Positions 27,473 to 36,105 are shown, counted from the stretch's first letter. The stretch: DNA of 64,000 nt from Hymenobacter nitidus (GCF_020447315.1 NZ_JAJADQ010000008.1:62001-126000); one strand, 5' to 3'. Notes: generated from the letters alone by a model not told the origin. Numbers and translations: made by a program.

Positions 27473-27691
27473 GCACAGTGTGAGGTAGTTCAGGGCGGGC
27501 GAACCTCAAAGCTATTGACGGTTCGGGTAAATTCAATGCGGCTTCTAGCGGAAACGTGCTGCGGTGTTATTCGGTGAAGCCGGGGTTTTTCTTTGGCCAA
27601 AAGCGTCCGGCAGCCGACCAAGCAGCCGCACTCAAACTTCGTTCCAGATGCGGAAGTAAAGAATAGAACTAAACTAATATTGCGGTTCTAA

Positions 27692-28219
27692 TCAGCTGGC
27701 AAAGGGAAAATCCCGGAGCCACTCCCAAGGGCCGTTGCGGTACGCCCACAGCTGCAGACCGGTGCCGGTGGCAGCAAACGGCGTGAAGTCCGTGGCCAGC
27801 TCCTGGTGCAGGGCACGCGCCACCTCGGGCTGCACCTTGTTCTGCACCGTCACGTGGGGGCGCCGCCGCTGCTGATCCTGGGGTGTCAGCTGGGGCCACC
27901 ACTGCTGCTGCAGGTCGCGGTGCAGGGCTTCAAGGGCCTCACTTTCCACGCGGTAGGCCACGCCCTGCCCCAGAAACTGTACCCCGCTGACCTGCAGCAC
28001 CAAGGAGGGCTGCTTGCGCACGTAAGCAGCCAGCACCTGCTCGATGGCCGCCCGCTCGGTGCCCGGCAGATGGTGAAACAAGGTGAGGTGAGCCGCCAGA
28101 AAGTTGCGGGCCGGCGGAAAATGGTCCCGGCGCAGCTCGTTGAAAAACCGGCTGGTCAGCTCATCCAGGGCCAGGGTCAGAATCAGCGGGGCCTCGGGGG
28201 GCGGAGGAGGAGAAGTCAT
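27692..28219 (-). CDS. 2'-5' RNA ligase-like (LigT/2H phosphoesterase) protein
   Basis: 175 residues. Two HxTx motifs define the 2H phosphoesterase superfamily: H44-L-T-L and H122-V-T-V, separated by about 78 residues as expected for two-lobed LigT proteins. Its likely activity is on cyclic phosphates or 2'-5' linked RNA ends, but cellular substrates are unknown. It starts 12 bases downstream of pncA on the same strand and is probably translated from the same transcript. Confidence 0.85.
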   Translation of the reverse strand: MTSPPPPPEAPLILTLALDELTSRFFNELRRDHFPPARNFLAAHLTLFHHLPGTERAAIEQVLAAYVRKQPSLVLQVSGVQFLGQGVAYRVESEALEALHRDLQQQWWPQLTPQDQQRRRPHVTVQNKVQPEVARALHQELATDFTPFAATGTGLQLWAYRNGPWEWLRDFPFAS

Positions 28220-28231
28220 ACCGGGGCGGGG

Positions 28232-28843
28232 TTAGGCAAGCAGGCTGGTGCTCTGCACGATGTGGCCGCCCAGCTGCTGGAGGTCGGCTTTGGCCAGCTC
28301 GAAGCCCTCGGGTGAAATCGGGCGGGTGGCATCCTCAATCAGAAACGTGTCGAAGCCTGCCTGCAGGGCATCCTTGGCCGTGAAATACACGCAATAGTCG
28401 GCGGCCAGCCCCGCCACGTATACCTGCCGGATGCCCTTGCCGCGCAGGTACTCGGCCAGCCCCGTCGATTTGCGGTGGCCGTTGTCGTAGAAGCCGCTGT
28501 AGCTGTCGATTTCTGGGTCGGTGCCCTTGCGGAAGATGGTTTCGATGCGGTTCGTGTCCAGCCCTTCGGCCAGACCCGCGCCGGCCGAGCCCTGCACGCA
28601 ATGCACAGGCCAGAGCACCTGGCGCAGCCCATTAAGATCAATTTCCTCGAACGGCTGCCGGCCCGGGTGGCTGGCCGCGAAGCTTTTGTGCTGGGGCGGG
28701 TGCCAGTCCTGGGTAGCTACTACCAGGTCGAAGTGGGGCTGCAGGGCGTTGGCCAGGGGCACGATGGCGTCGCCTTCGGGCACGGCCAGGGCGCCACCGG
28801 GAATAAAATCGGGCTGAATATCAATCAGTAACAGGGCTTTCAT
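28232..28843 (-). CDS. pncA: Nicotinamidase
   Basis: 203 residues. It deamidates nicotinamide to nicotinate in the NAD salvage pathway. The catalytic triad is visible: D8 (LLIDIQPDF), K106 (FRKGTDPEIDSYSGF) and C151 (GLAADYCVYF). The metal site D46-x-H48 with H52 lies in TQDWHPPQH. Length matches bacterial PncA. It sits as the middle gene of a minus-strand run: 30 bases after the SnoaL-like gene and 12 bases before the LigT gene; its NAD-related activity and the LigT neighbour (cyclic phosphate chemistry) might both relate to RNA or NAD turnover, but this is inference. Confidence 0.95.
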   Translation of the reverse strand: MKALLLIDIQPDFIPGGALAVPEGDAIVPLANALQPHFDLVVATQDWHPPQHKSFAASHPGRQPFEEIDLNGLRQVLWPVHCVQGSAGAGLAEGLDTNRIETIFRKGTDPEIDSYSGFYDNGHRKSTGLAEYLRGKGIRQVYVAGLAADYCVYFTAKDALQAGFDTFLIEDATRPISPEGFELAKADLQQLGGHIVQSTSLLA

Positions 28844-28873
28844 ACGAAGGGGAATAAGGCAAAGTCGGCCGGT

Positions 28874-29728
28874 TCAGGGCTTAGGCGGCGTTGCGGGCGT
28901 AAGAACTTCGGCCACTAAACGCCAGCCGCGGGCTTCCTGTTGCCACACGTGCAGATAACCGCCCTGGTCGGCTGGGGTTTGGACGGAAAGATAAGTGCCG
29001 TAGGTGTAGCCCAACTCGCCGGAGCGGGCTACGCGGCTGCCCTGGGCGGTGAAGCGGCGGGCCGGGTCGGTGGCCAGCACGGCGGCAATGGCGGCGGGTG
29101 TAGTGAGGGGCGCGTGGGTTTCGCGCAGCAGCCGCGCCTGGGCGCTCAGCCACGGGGCGTAGCCGGCCGCAACGCCTTGTTTCTCCACGGCCGCCGTCAG
29201 CTGCTGGTCCAAGGCGGGCAGGCTGGCGGGGCGGACTTTGCCCGTTCGGGCCGGGCGTGGGGCCGTGGCTACCTGCGCGGGTAGCTCCGACGAAGCCGGG
29301 TCTGGGTGCGACACGCCCACGTCGAGCAGGAACTGGAAGCGGCCGTCGGGCTGCCGGCCCCAGAGCGTGAAAAATTGGCCGTGGGCCACGCGCTGCCCGC
29401 CGGTTTGCTCAATGTACCACTGGCCGGTGGTGTAGCCCAGCTCGCCCGAAGCGGCCATGCTGGCAAATGCCGGGCCCCAGATCAGCTGGGGCGCATTGGG
29501 CTGCTCGGGGCGCTGCTGCCAGGCCGGCTTGCTCAGCTCGGGCTTGCCGTTGGTGAACATGATGGCCGAATCACTCATACTGGCCACGAAGGCCTGTTTG
29601 GTGCTGGTTTGCCGGGCCGCCTGGGCAAAGCTGCGCTCGGCGGCTACCATCTCGTCCAGCGCCGACTGCTGGGCGGCGGCCCCGAGGCTGAGCAGGAGCA
29701 GGGCGGAAGGGAGGAAAAGTAGTTTCAT
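28874..29728 (-). CDS. Secreted tandem SnoaL/DUF4440-like protein
   Basis: 284 residues from ATG 29728 (MKLLFLPSALLLLSLGAAAQQ, signal peptide). Two related ~110-residue units are seen, each with a helix carrying A-R-x3-A (RSFAQAARQTSTKQAF; DQQLTAAVEKQGVAAGYAPW) and a later GELGYTTGQWYIEQTGG / GELGYTYGTYLSVQTPA strand, as in nuclear-transport-factor-2-like DUF4440 domains. Each ends with a W-Q-rich strand. The protein should be periplasmic or exported. It heads a run that continues into pncA 30 bases later. Function unknown. Confidence 0.8.
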   Translation of the reverse strand: MKLLFLPSALLLLSLGAAAQQSALDEMVAAERSFAQAARQTSTKQAFVASMSDSAIMFTNGKPELSKPAWQQRPEQPNAPQLIWGPAFASMAASGELGYTTGQWYIEQTGGQRVAHGQFFTLWGRQPDGRFQFLLDVGVSHPDPASSELPAQVATAPRPARTGKVRPASLPALDQQLTAAVEKQGVAAGYAPWLSAQARLLRETHAPLTTPAAIAAVLATDPARRFTAQGSRVARSGELGYTYGTYLSVQTPADQGGYLHVWQQEARGWRLVAEVLTPATPPKP

Positions 29729-29963
29729 TGGGCTCAGAGACAACAGAGTACGCACACTGGGTTAGCTAAAAACGGCGGCTTTCCAAAGTAGATGCAACCC
29801 GCGGTTCCAATAGATGCCCGGCCCGGTGAGATTTTCACATGAAATCAGTTCGTAACTCGATAAATTGTTGATTTTCAGATAGTAAAATATTGTCTTAAAC
29901 GCGTGCGGATGGACTTTATGGCCCCCGAAAGGTGTTGTATTCCCGTACCAGCTACCTGACTTG
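29729..29963. other. Low-GC intergenic region upstream of the SplB homologue
   Basis: 235 bases without a gene, AT-richer than the surroundings between 29820 and 29920 (GATTTTCACATG, ATAAATTGTTGATTTTC). It separates the divergent SnoaL-like gene and the SplB homologue, so both promoters must lie here. No operator palindrome was recognised. Confidence 0.45.
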
Positions 29964-31085
29964 ATGCTTGAATCCGGCGCCTTAGTTTCCCTCTCCGATA
30001 CCCTGCTCACCGACCAGCCCACATCCGCCCCGCAACCCCTGACGCACGCGGCCCGGTTGTGGCTGCCTAAGCGCGTGCTCTTCACCCCCGATGCCCTCCA
30101 CGAGCCCTTCGGCCAGCAGATGCTGCAGCGGGCCGAGGCCCACAACCTGGATATCGAGCTGCTGAAAAGCAACCGCCTGACCGGCCTGCGCGGCGCCGAC
30201 GTGCGCGAAACCTACCGCAACGCCAAGAACACCCTGGCCGTGGTGTGCGCCCCGCCCAGCGCCCTGAAGCTGCAGCCCACCCCGCCCTCGGCCGACTGGC
30301 AGATGAACCTGGCCGAAGGCTGCCCGGCCCACTGCCAGTACTGCTATTTGGCCGGCAGTCTGCCGGGGCCGCCGGTGGTGCGGGCCTACGCCAACCTGCC
30401 CAAATTGCTGGAAGGCACCGCCGCCTACGAACAGGCCGGCCGCCGTACCAGTTTCGAAGTGAGCTGCTACACCGACGTGCTAGGCATCGAGCACCTGACC
30501 GGCAGCCTGGCCGAGTGCATCCGCTACTACGGCACCCGCGAAGGGGCCCAGCTGCGCTTTGTGAGCAAGTACAACCAGGTTGATTCGCTACTGGAGCTGC
30601 CCCACAACGGCCATACCCGCGCCCGGTTCAGCCTGAATGCCGAGCCCGTGGCGCGGCGGCTCGAAGGGGGCACGGCTTCTATTGAGGCGCGTTTGCAGGC
30701 CCTGCGGCAGCTGGCATTGCCGCGGGAGCTGGGCGGGGGCGGCTACCCCGTGGGCGTGGTGCTGGCGCCTATCATGCCCATTCCCAACTGGCGGGAGCAG
30801 TACTCGGCCCTGCTCGATAGGCTGGCGGCCACCCTCGACTTCGCCTGCGACCTGACCGTGGAGATGATCAGCCACCGCTTCACGCCCGGCTCCAAGGATG
30901 TGCTGCTGCAGTGGTATCCCAATACGAGCTTGGACTTGGCGGAAGAGGGGCGGGCTGTGAAGCGTAACAAGTTCGGGGGTACCAAATACGTATACCAGCC
31001 CGAGGATATGCGCACGCTCAAGCAGTTCTTTTTCACGGAATGGCAGCGCCGCTTTCCCCACGCCCCAATTCAGTACTGGACCTAA
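29964..31085 (+). CDS. splB: Spore photoproduct lyase-family radical SAM enzyme
   Basis: 373 residues from ATG 29964 (a TTG codon directly precedes it). The radical SAM cysteines have the short spacing typical of this family: C120-P-A-H-C124-Q-Y-C127, in an NLAEGCPAHCQYCYL context. Downstream the family blocks are continuous: EVSCYTDVLGIEHLTGSL with the H-atom-relay cysteine C168, LRFVSKYNQVDSLLELPHNG, ARFSLNAEPV, VGVVLAPIMPIPNW, VEMISHRFT and KYVYQPEDM, ending IQYWT. SplB repairs the 5-thyminyl-5,6-dihydrothymine UV lesion in spores. The lineage does not sporulate, so the role here is probably repair of dried or UV-exposed DNA. It has a terminator of its own and no repair-gene neighbour. Confidence 0.88.
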   Translation: MLESGALVSLSDTLLTDQPTSAPQPLTHAARLWLPKRVLFTPDALHEPFGQQMLQRAEAHNLDIELLKSNRLTGLRGADVRETYRNAKNTLAVVCAPPSALKLQPTPPSADWQMNLAEGCPAHCQYCYLAGSLPGPPVVRAYANLPKLLEGTAAYEQAGRRTSFEVSCYTDVLGIEHLTGSLAECIRYYGTREGAQLRFVSKYNQVDSLLELPHNGHTRARFSLNAEPVARRLEGGTASIEARLQALRQLALPRELGGGGYPVGVVLAPIMPIPNWREQYSALLDRLAATLDFACDLTVEMISHRFTPGSKDVLLQWYPNTSLDLAEEGRAVKRNKFGGTKYVYQPEDMRTLKQFFFTEWQRRFPHAPIQYWT

Positions 31086-31122
31086 GACGCTGACCACGAA
31101 GCTGGTGACGAGGCTTGCCAGG

Positions 31123-31157
31123 AAAGGATACGCCGGCCCCTGGCGTATCCTTTTTTT
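31123..31157 (+). terminator. Rho-independent terminator after the SplB homologue
   Basis: A 12-base inverted repeat (31123-31134 and 31142-31153, loop 7) followed by seven T's through 31157. It precludes a hutI start at 31115 and supports the GTG at 31211. Confidence 0.9.
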
Positions 31158-31210
31158 ATGTAGTTAGTTTAGCGCCGCGTCCTGTTTCCACCCCGGGCCG
31201 CCTTCTTTCC

Positions 31211-32464
31211 GTGGCATACTCCCTGCTCATCCGCAACTGCGGCCAGCTCCTGACCCTGGCTGGCGGCCCCACCGACCAACCCCTGCGCGGCCCGCACCTG
31301 GCCGGCTGGCGCATTCTGGAAAACGCCTTCGTGGCCTGCCAGGACGATAAAATCGTGGCGCTGGGCAGCATAGCCGAGCTGGATGAAGCGCAGATTTCGG
31401 CCGAAACCAAAGTGCTGGATGCCGCGGGTAAAGTCGTGATGCCGGGGCTGGTGGAGTGCCATACGCACTTGGTTTTTGCCGGTAACCGGGCCCACGAGTT
31501 TCAGCGCAAGCTGCAGGGCGAGTCCTACCTCGATATTCTGGCTTCGGGTGGCGGCATCCTGAGCACGGTGCGCGCCACCCGGGCCGCCGCGGAAGACGAG
31601 CTGCTGGCCATTGCTCTGCGCCACCTGCGGGATTTCCGGCGCTACGGCATCACCACCCTGGAAGCCAAGAGCGGCTACGGCCTCGACAAGGAAACTGAGC
31701 TGCGCCTGGTGCGCGTGGCCCGCCAGGCCGGCCGCCAGCAGCCCGTGCGGGTGGTACCCACCTTTCTGGGCGCCCACGTGGTGCCGCCCGAGTACAAAGG
31801 CCGCCCCGCCGATTACCTCGACTTTCTAACCCGGGAAGTGCTGCCGGAGCTGGCGGGCGAGGCTGATTTCGTGGATATTTTCTGCGAGGAAGGCGCCTTT
31901 AGCGTGGCCGACTCGCGCCGCTACCTGCAACGGGCCCAGCAGCTGGGTTTCGGCCTGAAAATTCACGCCGAGCAGCTCCACGACCTGGGCGGCTGCGCTA
32001 TGGCCGCCGAGTTGGGCGCCATTAGCGTCGACCACTGCGACTACCTCAACGCCGCCGATGCGGCCGGCGTGGCGGCCACCCCCACCGTGGCCGTACTGCT
32101 GCCGCTGGTACCGCTGTTTCTGCGTCAGGAGAAGTACGCACCCGGCCGCCAGCTCATCGAGCAGGGTGTGGCCGTGGCCCTCAGCACCGACTTCAACCCC
32201 GGCTCCTGTCCGAGCAAAAACCTCTGGCTGGCCTTGTCGGTGGCCTGTCTAAAAATGGGCTTCACGCCGAAAGAAGCCATTGCCGCCGTCACCCTCAACG
32301 CGGCCTGGGCCCTGAATCTGGCCCCGGAAATCGGGAGCCTGGCAGTGGGCAAGCGCGCCGACCTGCTGGTGCTGGATGTGGCCGACTACCAGGAAATACC
32401 CTACTGGCTGGGCGAAAACCCGGTGCGCAACGTCGTCATTGGCGGGCAGGTGCAGCACGGCTAA
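31211..32464 (+). CDS. hutI: Imidazolonepropionase
   Basis: 417 residues from GTG 31211 (MAYSLLIRNCGQLL). It hydrolyses imidazolone propionate to N-formimidoyl-glutamate, the third step of histidine degradation. This amidohydrolase has H84-T-H86 in VECHTHLVFAG, FKLHAEQ-like FGLKIHAEQLHDLGG, VDHCDYL and STDFNPGSCPS with the catalytic Asp. The family-wide GYGLDKETELRLLR-like block GYGLDKETELRLVR is intact. Length agrees with bacterial HutI (~400-420). It is separated from hutU by 27 kb, and neither hutH nor a hutG/ftcD homologue is in the window, so the pathway is scattered. Confidence 0.96.
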   Translation: MAYSLLIRNCGQLLTLAGGPTDQPLRGPHLAGWRILENAFVACQDDKIVALGSIAELDEAQISAETKVLDAAGKVVMPGLVECHTHLVFAGNRAHEFQRKLQGESYLDILASGGGILSTVRATRAAAEDELLAIALRHLRDFRRYGITTLEAKSGYGLDKETELRLVRVARQAGRQQPVRVVPTFLGAHVVPPEYKGRPADYLDFLTREVLPELAGEADFVDIFCEEGAFSVADSRRYLQRAQQLGFGLKIHAEQLHDLGGCAMAAELGAISVDHCDYLNAADAAGVAATPTVAVLLPLVPLFLRQEKYAPGRQLIEQGVAVALSTDFNPGSCPSKNLWLALSVACLKMGFTPKEAIAAVTLNAAWALNLAPEIGSLAVGKRADLLVLDVADYQEIPYWLGENPVRNVVIGGQVQHG

Positions 32465-32480
32465 CCCGGTCCAAAACGCA

Positions 32481-32507
32481 AAAAGGTGGCCGCTGCTGGC
32501 GGCCACC
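32481..32507 (-). terminator. Hairpin between convergent genes, terminator for the minus-strand operon
   Basis: A 9-base perfect stem (32485-32493 and 32499-32507, loop 5). On the minus strand it is followed by a short T run (the AAAA at 32481-32484), consistent with termination of the sigma-factor operon 54 bases past its last stop. Confidence 0.7.
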
Positions 32508-32560
32508 CCTGCTATTGCATAAATATTCTGAATCTAGTCGAATAGGACACGAGCAACCTA

Positions 32561-33508
32561 TCATAAACCCTTTATTCTGGCCACCAGGTCAGCTTCGCTT
32601 ACTTCCTGCAAGCTGGGGGCCAGTCGCATATTGGTTGTTATGGTCACCTCCTGGCGGGCGAAGTAATATTTGCCGTTAGCTTCCTGAATAACCAGCACCG
32701 ACAGCGGCTCCTGCTCGGGCATATTGCTGGCCGTGAAGGTTTTGGCCGCTGGGTCGAAGCGGGCGCTCATAACGGCGTTGCGGTTGCGGAATACCAGGTA
32801 AACCAGCGTATTGCTCGGCAAGGCCCCGGCCACGGTCACTTCGACTTTGGTCAGCGGGCTCAGGTTCAAAAACCGGTCACAGTTGATCCAGCCCAGCGTA
32901 TCGTTGGCCACCGTCAGATTGTAGAAGGCGCTATCGATGGCAGTGGAGGTCCATACCCGGGATTGGGTATCGGAAGCCGATGGCAGCAGCCAGTTGAAGC
33001 TGCCATCGGCCGCGGTGGTGCCGAAGAAAATCTGCATGCCCGGCAGCGTCTGCCCCCGGCGCACGGGGGTATTAATAAAGATGCTCTTGTTTTTTTTCTG
33101 CCGCAGCTCCTTGCCGTTGGAAAAGGCCTTGATATAAAACTCCCCGGCCGACTCGATGGGCTGACCGTTGGACACGGTGGGCGTCCCGCTCAGAATCATA
33201 TCCGCCTTGTCATAGATTTCCCGGTAGCGGACCTCTAGCTGCGCGGTGGCGGGTAGCGCCTGTCCGTCCTTGAATTCAAAGGAGTTGTCGTTAAACGCAA
33301 TGACTCCTCCCTTAGGAGTGCGGATGACGTTGTATTGATTGTTTGGAACGTTCACTTTGTGGGTGGGCACGCCGTGCTTGGTGGCCAGGGTTTGCAGCGC
33401 GCTGGCTACTACGGGAGGCTCGCAGTCCAGCAGGTCGGCGTCTTTCTGGCAGCCGGCCGACAACAGACCGGTCAGCAGCAGGAGAAAATACAGGGCATAG
33501 TTCTTCAT
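32561..33508 (-). CDS. Lipoprotein of unknown function, last gene of the sigma-factor operon
   Basis: 315 residues from ATG 33508 (MKNYALYFLLLLTGLLSAGCQKDAD); the lipobox is LSAGC. The mature protein is beta-rich, with an opening strand pattern YNVIRTPKGGVIAFNDNSFEF, QLEVREIYDKADMILSG-like repeats, YLVFRNRNAVMSARFDP and an N-P-x motif WINCDRFLNLSPLTKVEV. No family was recognised. It begins 40 bases after the stop of the anti-sigma/barrel gene and ends before the hairpin at 32481, so the three genes (sigma, membrane protein, lipoprotein) form one operon. Confidence 0.75.
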   Translation of the reverse strand: MKNYALYFLLLLTGLLSAGCQKDADLLDCEPPVVASALQTLATKHGVPTHKVNVPNNQYNVIRTPKGGVIAFNDNSFEFKDGQALPATAQLEVRYREIYDKADMILSGTPTVSNGQPIESAGEFYIKAFSNGKELRQKKNKSIFINTPVRRGQTLPGMQIFFGTTAADGSFNWLLPSASDTQSRVWTSTAIDSAFYNLTVANDTLGWINCDRFLNLSPLTKVEVTVAGALPSNTLVYLVFRNRNAVMSARFDPAAKTFTASNMPEQEPLSVLVIQEANGKYYFARQEVTITTNMRLAPSLQEVSEADLVARIKGL

Positions 33509-33548
33509 GGAATAGGAATAAAAAGGTGAAAAGTGAGAAAGAGAAGCG

Positions 33549-35339
33549 TTATGGCAGCTGCAGCCGCACGCCGGTTTGCAGGCCCAGGCCGAAGGGGCGG
33601 CGGGTATAGACCTCACTGGACCGGGAAACAGGTGTGAGTGAGTAGTGAAAGGTGGGCTGGGCCAGCAGCTGCCAGCGCCCGGTGAGGCGGTACTCGACGC
33701 CCAGCCCCGCCAGCAGACCCACGTTGGCCACGCGGAACGGGCTGCCGCTGGGGCCCCAGGTGCGTTGCTCGCAGCGGCAGTCCTCCCCGTTTTGGGTGGT
33801 GCGCCCGCCCACGTACAGGTTCAGGCTGGCCCCGAGCACGGCCTGGTAAGAAAACCGCCCCGTGGTGCCCAATCGGTACTGCACCTGCACGGGCACGGTC
33901 AGGAAGCGGTACGTGTCGCGCTGCCGCACCAGGCGGCTACTGTCGCGCCGCATCGTCATGGTTGAGTCCGAAACCCGAAGCGTGTCGTAGCGGCCGTTGT
34001 TGAAGAAGATTTTGGTGTAGCGGAAAGAGGTGTATTCCGGCTTGTAAGTCGGCACAATCAGGTTGAGGCGGGTCGCAAACTCGGTGTAGCCCGCGCCCAG
34101 GCTCAGGGCCAGGCGAGGCGTGGCCGCGTACTGCCCGCTGAGCTGGGCCGAATAGCCCACGGCGGCGCGTTCCAGCGGCGCCACCGGGGGTGAGGAAGTT
34201 TCGGGTTGGCCGCTCAATTGCCGGTAAGTGTAAGCCGGGCCGGCCAGCAGCTGCACGGCCCAGCGTCCAGCCACCGCCATCTGGCGCCGTGTCGAATCTA
34301 GGAGCACACCCGACAGGGGAGCGGGCAGGGGAAACGACGCGGGTGCGGGCTGCACGGCGCGCAAGTTCAGCGTAGAGGTGAAAGCCGGTTGTGGGCTGGT
34401 CGCACTGCTGGGTACTGTTGGTGTGGTGTTGGCAGTAGCTGGTGCAGTGCCCGGCGGCGGTTGGCGGGCCGCAACAGTAGCCGCTTCGGCAAAAGCGGCC
34501 GGGCTGCCAGGCAGGTTCGGGGCCGTAATGCGCCCTTCCGCGTCACCGTTGCCCCACGCTACCGAAGCCGGTTCTGCGCCCGGGGAAAGGGCTGGGTCGG
34601 CAGTGCGGCGGACCGCTTGCTCTTGCTGATGCAACGTTTCCTGCGTACGGCGCGGAGAGCTGGGGAAAGGCAGTTCGGGCTGAGAAGTGCCGTTTCGCAG
34701 GGACTGGCGGCGGGCTGAATGAGCGGCAAGTGTACCTTCCGCAGACAAGGCGCCGGCCACCGCCGGCCGGGGTGCCGAAGCCAGATTCCGGCGGGTAACG
34801 CTCTTTTGATTGCCAACGGTTTCGGCTCCTGTCGGTACTGTTGAGCGACGGGCCGGGCCAGTAGCGGCCGGTACCGATGGTGCCTGAGCGTTTGTGGTAG
34901 TGGTTGAGGTGGTGGATGCCGAAGCGTTGTTTTTAGCCCTTGAAAGTGGTGCTGGCGTGGCAGTGGTGACTGTTGGGGCGGTGGGATATGTAGTTGCGGA
35001 AGGCCGGGAGGAAGCTGTGGCCGCTACCGGGCTTGCTGCGGAAGCTGTTGCGGCGCTTTTCGGCTGGGTTGCGCGCTGAGTCAGCGGCTGCTGAGCCTGG
35101 CCGGACCGGCGCCCCTGCCGGGTGCCCAGTACCGTTAAGAATACCGCCAGGCCAACCAGCACCAACGCTGCCACGCTGCGCCACAGCACCCGCCGGCTGC
35201 GGCGCGCCGGTACCACCACGGGCATGGCCGGCAGCTGCTGCCGGATGCCGGCCCACACCTCTTCCGAGGGCTGGCTGCCGTAGTCGGCCAGCTTACGCCG
35301 CAGCTCCTGGTAGAGGTCTTCTGATTCGTGCTCGGTCAT
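33549..35339 (-). CDS. Sigma-linked membrane protein: cytoplasmic N-terminus, single TM helix, long linker, outer-membrane barrel
   Basis: 596 residues. Residues 1-45 form an acidic helical region (EDLYQELRRKLADYGSQPSEEVWAGIRQQL) of the type found at the N-terminus of Bacteroidota anti-sigma-like proteins. Residues ~51-72 are a transmembrane helix (VLWRSVAALVLVGLAVFLTVLG) flanked by arginines. Residues ~80-340 are Pro/Ala/Ser/Thr-rich and disordered. Residues ~340-596 read as alternating beta strands (WAVQLLAGPAYTYRQL, YSAQLSGQYAATPRLALSLGAGY, FLTVPVQVQYRL, VANVGLLAGLGVEYRLTGRW, FGLGLQTGVRLQLP), typical of small outer-membrane barrels. The start codon is 2 bases from the stop of the ECF sigma gene, so the two are translationally coupled, and the N-terminus probably binds that sigma factor. 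A chain that spans both membranes would be unusual. Confidence 0.8.
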   Translation of the reverse strand: MTEHESEDLYQELRRKLADYGSQPSEEVWAGIRQQLPAMPVVVPARRSRRVLWRSVAALVLVGLAVFLTVLGTRQGRRSGQAQQPLTQRATQPKSAATASAASPVAATASSRPSATTYPTAPTVTTATPAPLSRAKNNASASTTSTTTTNAQAPSVPAATGPARRSTVPTGAETVGNQKSVTRRNLASAPRPAVAGALSAEGTLAAHSARRQSLRNGTSQPELPFPSSPRRTQETLHQQEQAVRRTADPALSPGAEPASVAWGNGDAEGRITAPNLPGSPAAFAEAATVAARQPPPGTAPATANTTPTVPSSATSPQPAFTSTLNLRAVQPAPASFPLPAPLSGVLLDSTRRQMAVAGRWAVQLLAGPAYTYRQLSGQPETSSPPVAPLERAAVGYSAQLSGQYAATPRLALSLGAGYTEFATRLNLIVPTYKPEYTSFRYTKIFFNNGRYDTLRVSDSTMTMRRDSSRLVRQRDTYRFLTVPVQVQYRLGTTGRFSYQAVLGASLNLYVGGRTTQNGEDCRCEQRTWGPSGSPFRVANVGLLAGLGVEYRLTGRWQLLAQPTFHYSLTPVSRSSEVYTRRPFGLGLQTGVRLQLP

Positions 35340-35341
35340 CG

Positions 35342-35887
35342 TTAGTTGAGTTGAATTCGGTCGTTGGCCAGCAGGCGCTGCTCCAGCAGGTGGCGCGCCC
35401 TGGAAAGCTGCGACTTGCTGGTGCCCTCCGAAATGCCCAGCAGCGCCCCGATTTCGGCGTGCGTGTAGCCTTCCACGGCGTAGAGGTTCAGCACCGTGCG
35501 GTAGCCCACGGGCAGGGTATTAATCAGGCGCACCAGGTCGTCGGCCGAGAGCTGGTCGAAGGGCGTGCCGTCGGGGTGGGTCAGGTCGTGGGCCTCATCA
35601 GCTTCCACCTGCGGCCCCCGCTGGCGGTGCTGCTGGTAGGCGTTCAGGGCCGTTGTCACGGCAATGCGGCGGGCCCAGGCTTCGAACGGGCCCTGCCCGC
35701 GGTACTGGTCGAGGCGGGTAAAAATCTTGACGAACGTGTTCTGCAACGCATCTTCGGCTTCGGCCCGGGAGGGGCAGTAGCGCAGGCACACGCCCAGCAG
35801 CCGGTAGGCCAGCAGGTCGTAGAGTGCCCGTTGGGAGCTGGGGTTGCCGCGCTTGCAGCCTTGCAAAATGTCGTCGAGGTGCGGCAT
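35342..35887 (-). CDS. RNA polymerase ECF-type sigma factor
   Basis: 181 residues from ATG 35887 (MPHLDDILQGCKRGNPSSQR). Region 2 is EAEDALQNTFVKIFTRLDQY and region 4 is VEGYTHAEIGALLGISEGTSKSQLSRARHLL, the two conserved domains of group 4 sigma factors, without region 3. The longer frame to 36085 encodes a non-family leader. It leads the operon with a membrane-anchored probable anti-sigma (2 bases between them) and a lipoprotein, so its activity is probably controlled from the envelope. Its target promoters are unknown. Confidence 0.93.
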   Translation of the reverse strand: MPHLDDILQGCKRGNPSSQRALYDLLAYRLLGVCLRYCPSRAEAEDALQNTFVKIFTRLDQYRGQGPFEAWARRIAVTTALNAYQQHRQRGPQVEADEAHDLTHPDGTPFDQLSADDLVRLINTLPVGYRTVLNLYAVEGYTHAEIGALLGISEGTSKSQLSRARHLLEQRLLANDRIQLN

Positions 35888-36105
35888 GCAGGCGCAAAAG
35901 GCCAGGGACAAATAGGAGAGGTAAAGAAGGGAGCAGCTGCTTTCTGCCCCCATGACCAGCCGGCCCGGCCAAGCGTTGCGTGGGGGTGGAAATATTTCTG
36001 GCCGGCTGCCTAACGCTGAAAACCGCAAATTCTGCGGCTTGGCGGCACATCTTCCTCCAGTTCTTCTTCTACCTTTAGCGGCCACTCCATTTTTTCGCGC
36101 TCCTC

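Noticed and set aside
31115..31210. Extended N-terminus of hutI from 31115
   Set aside because: A rho-independent terminator (31123-31157) lies in it, and HutI family similarity begins only after the GTG at 31211.
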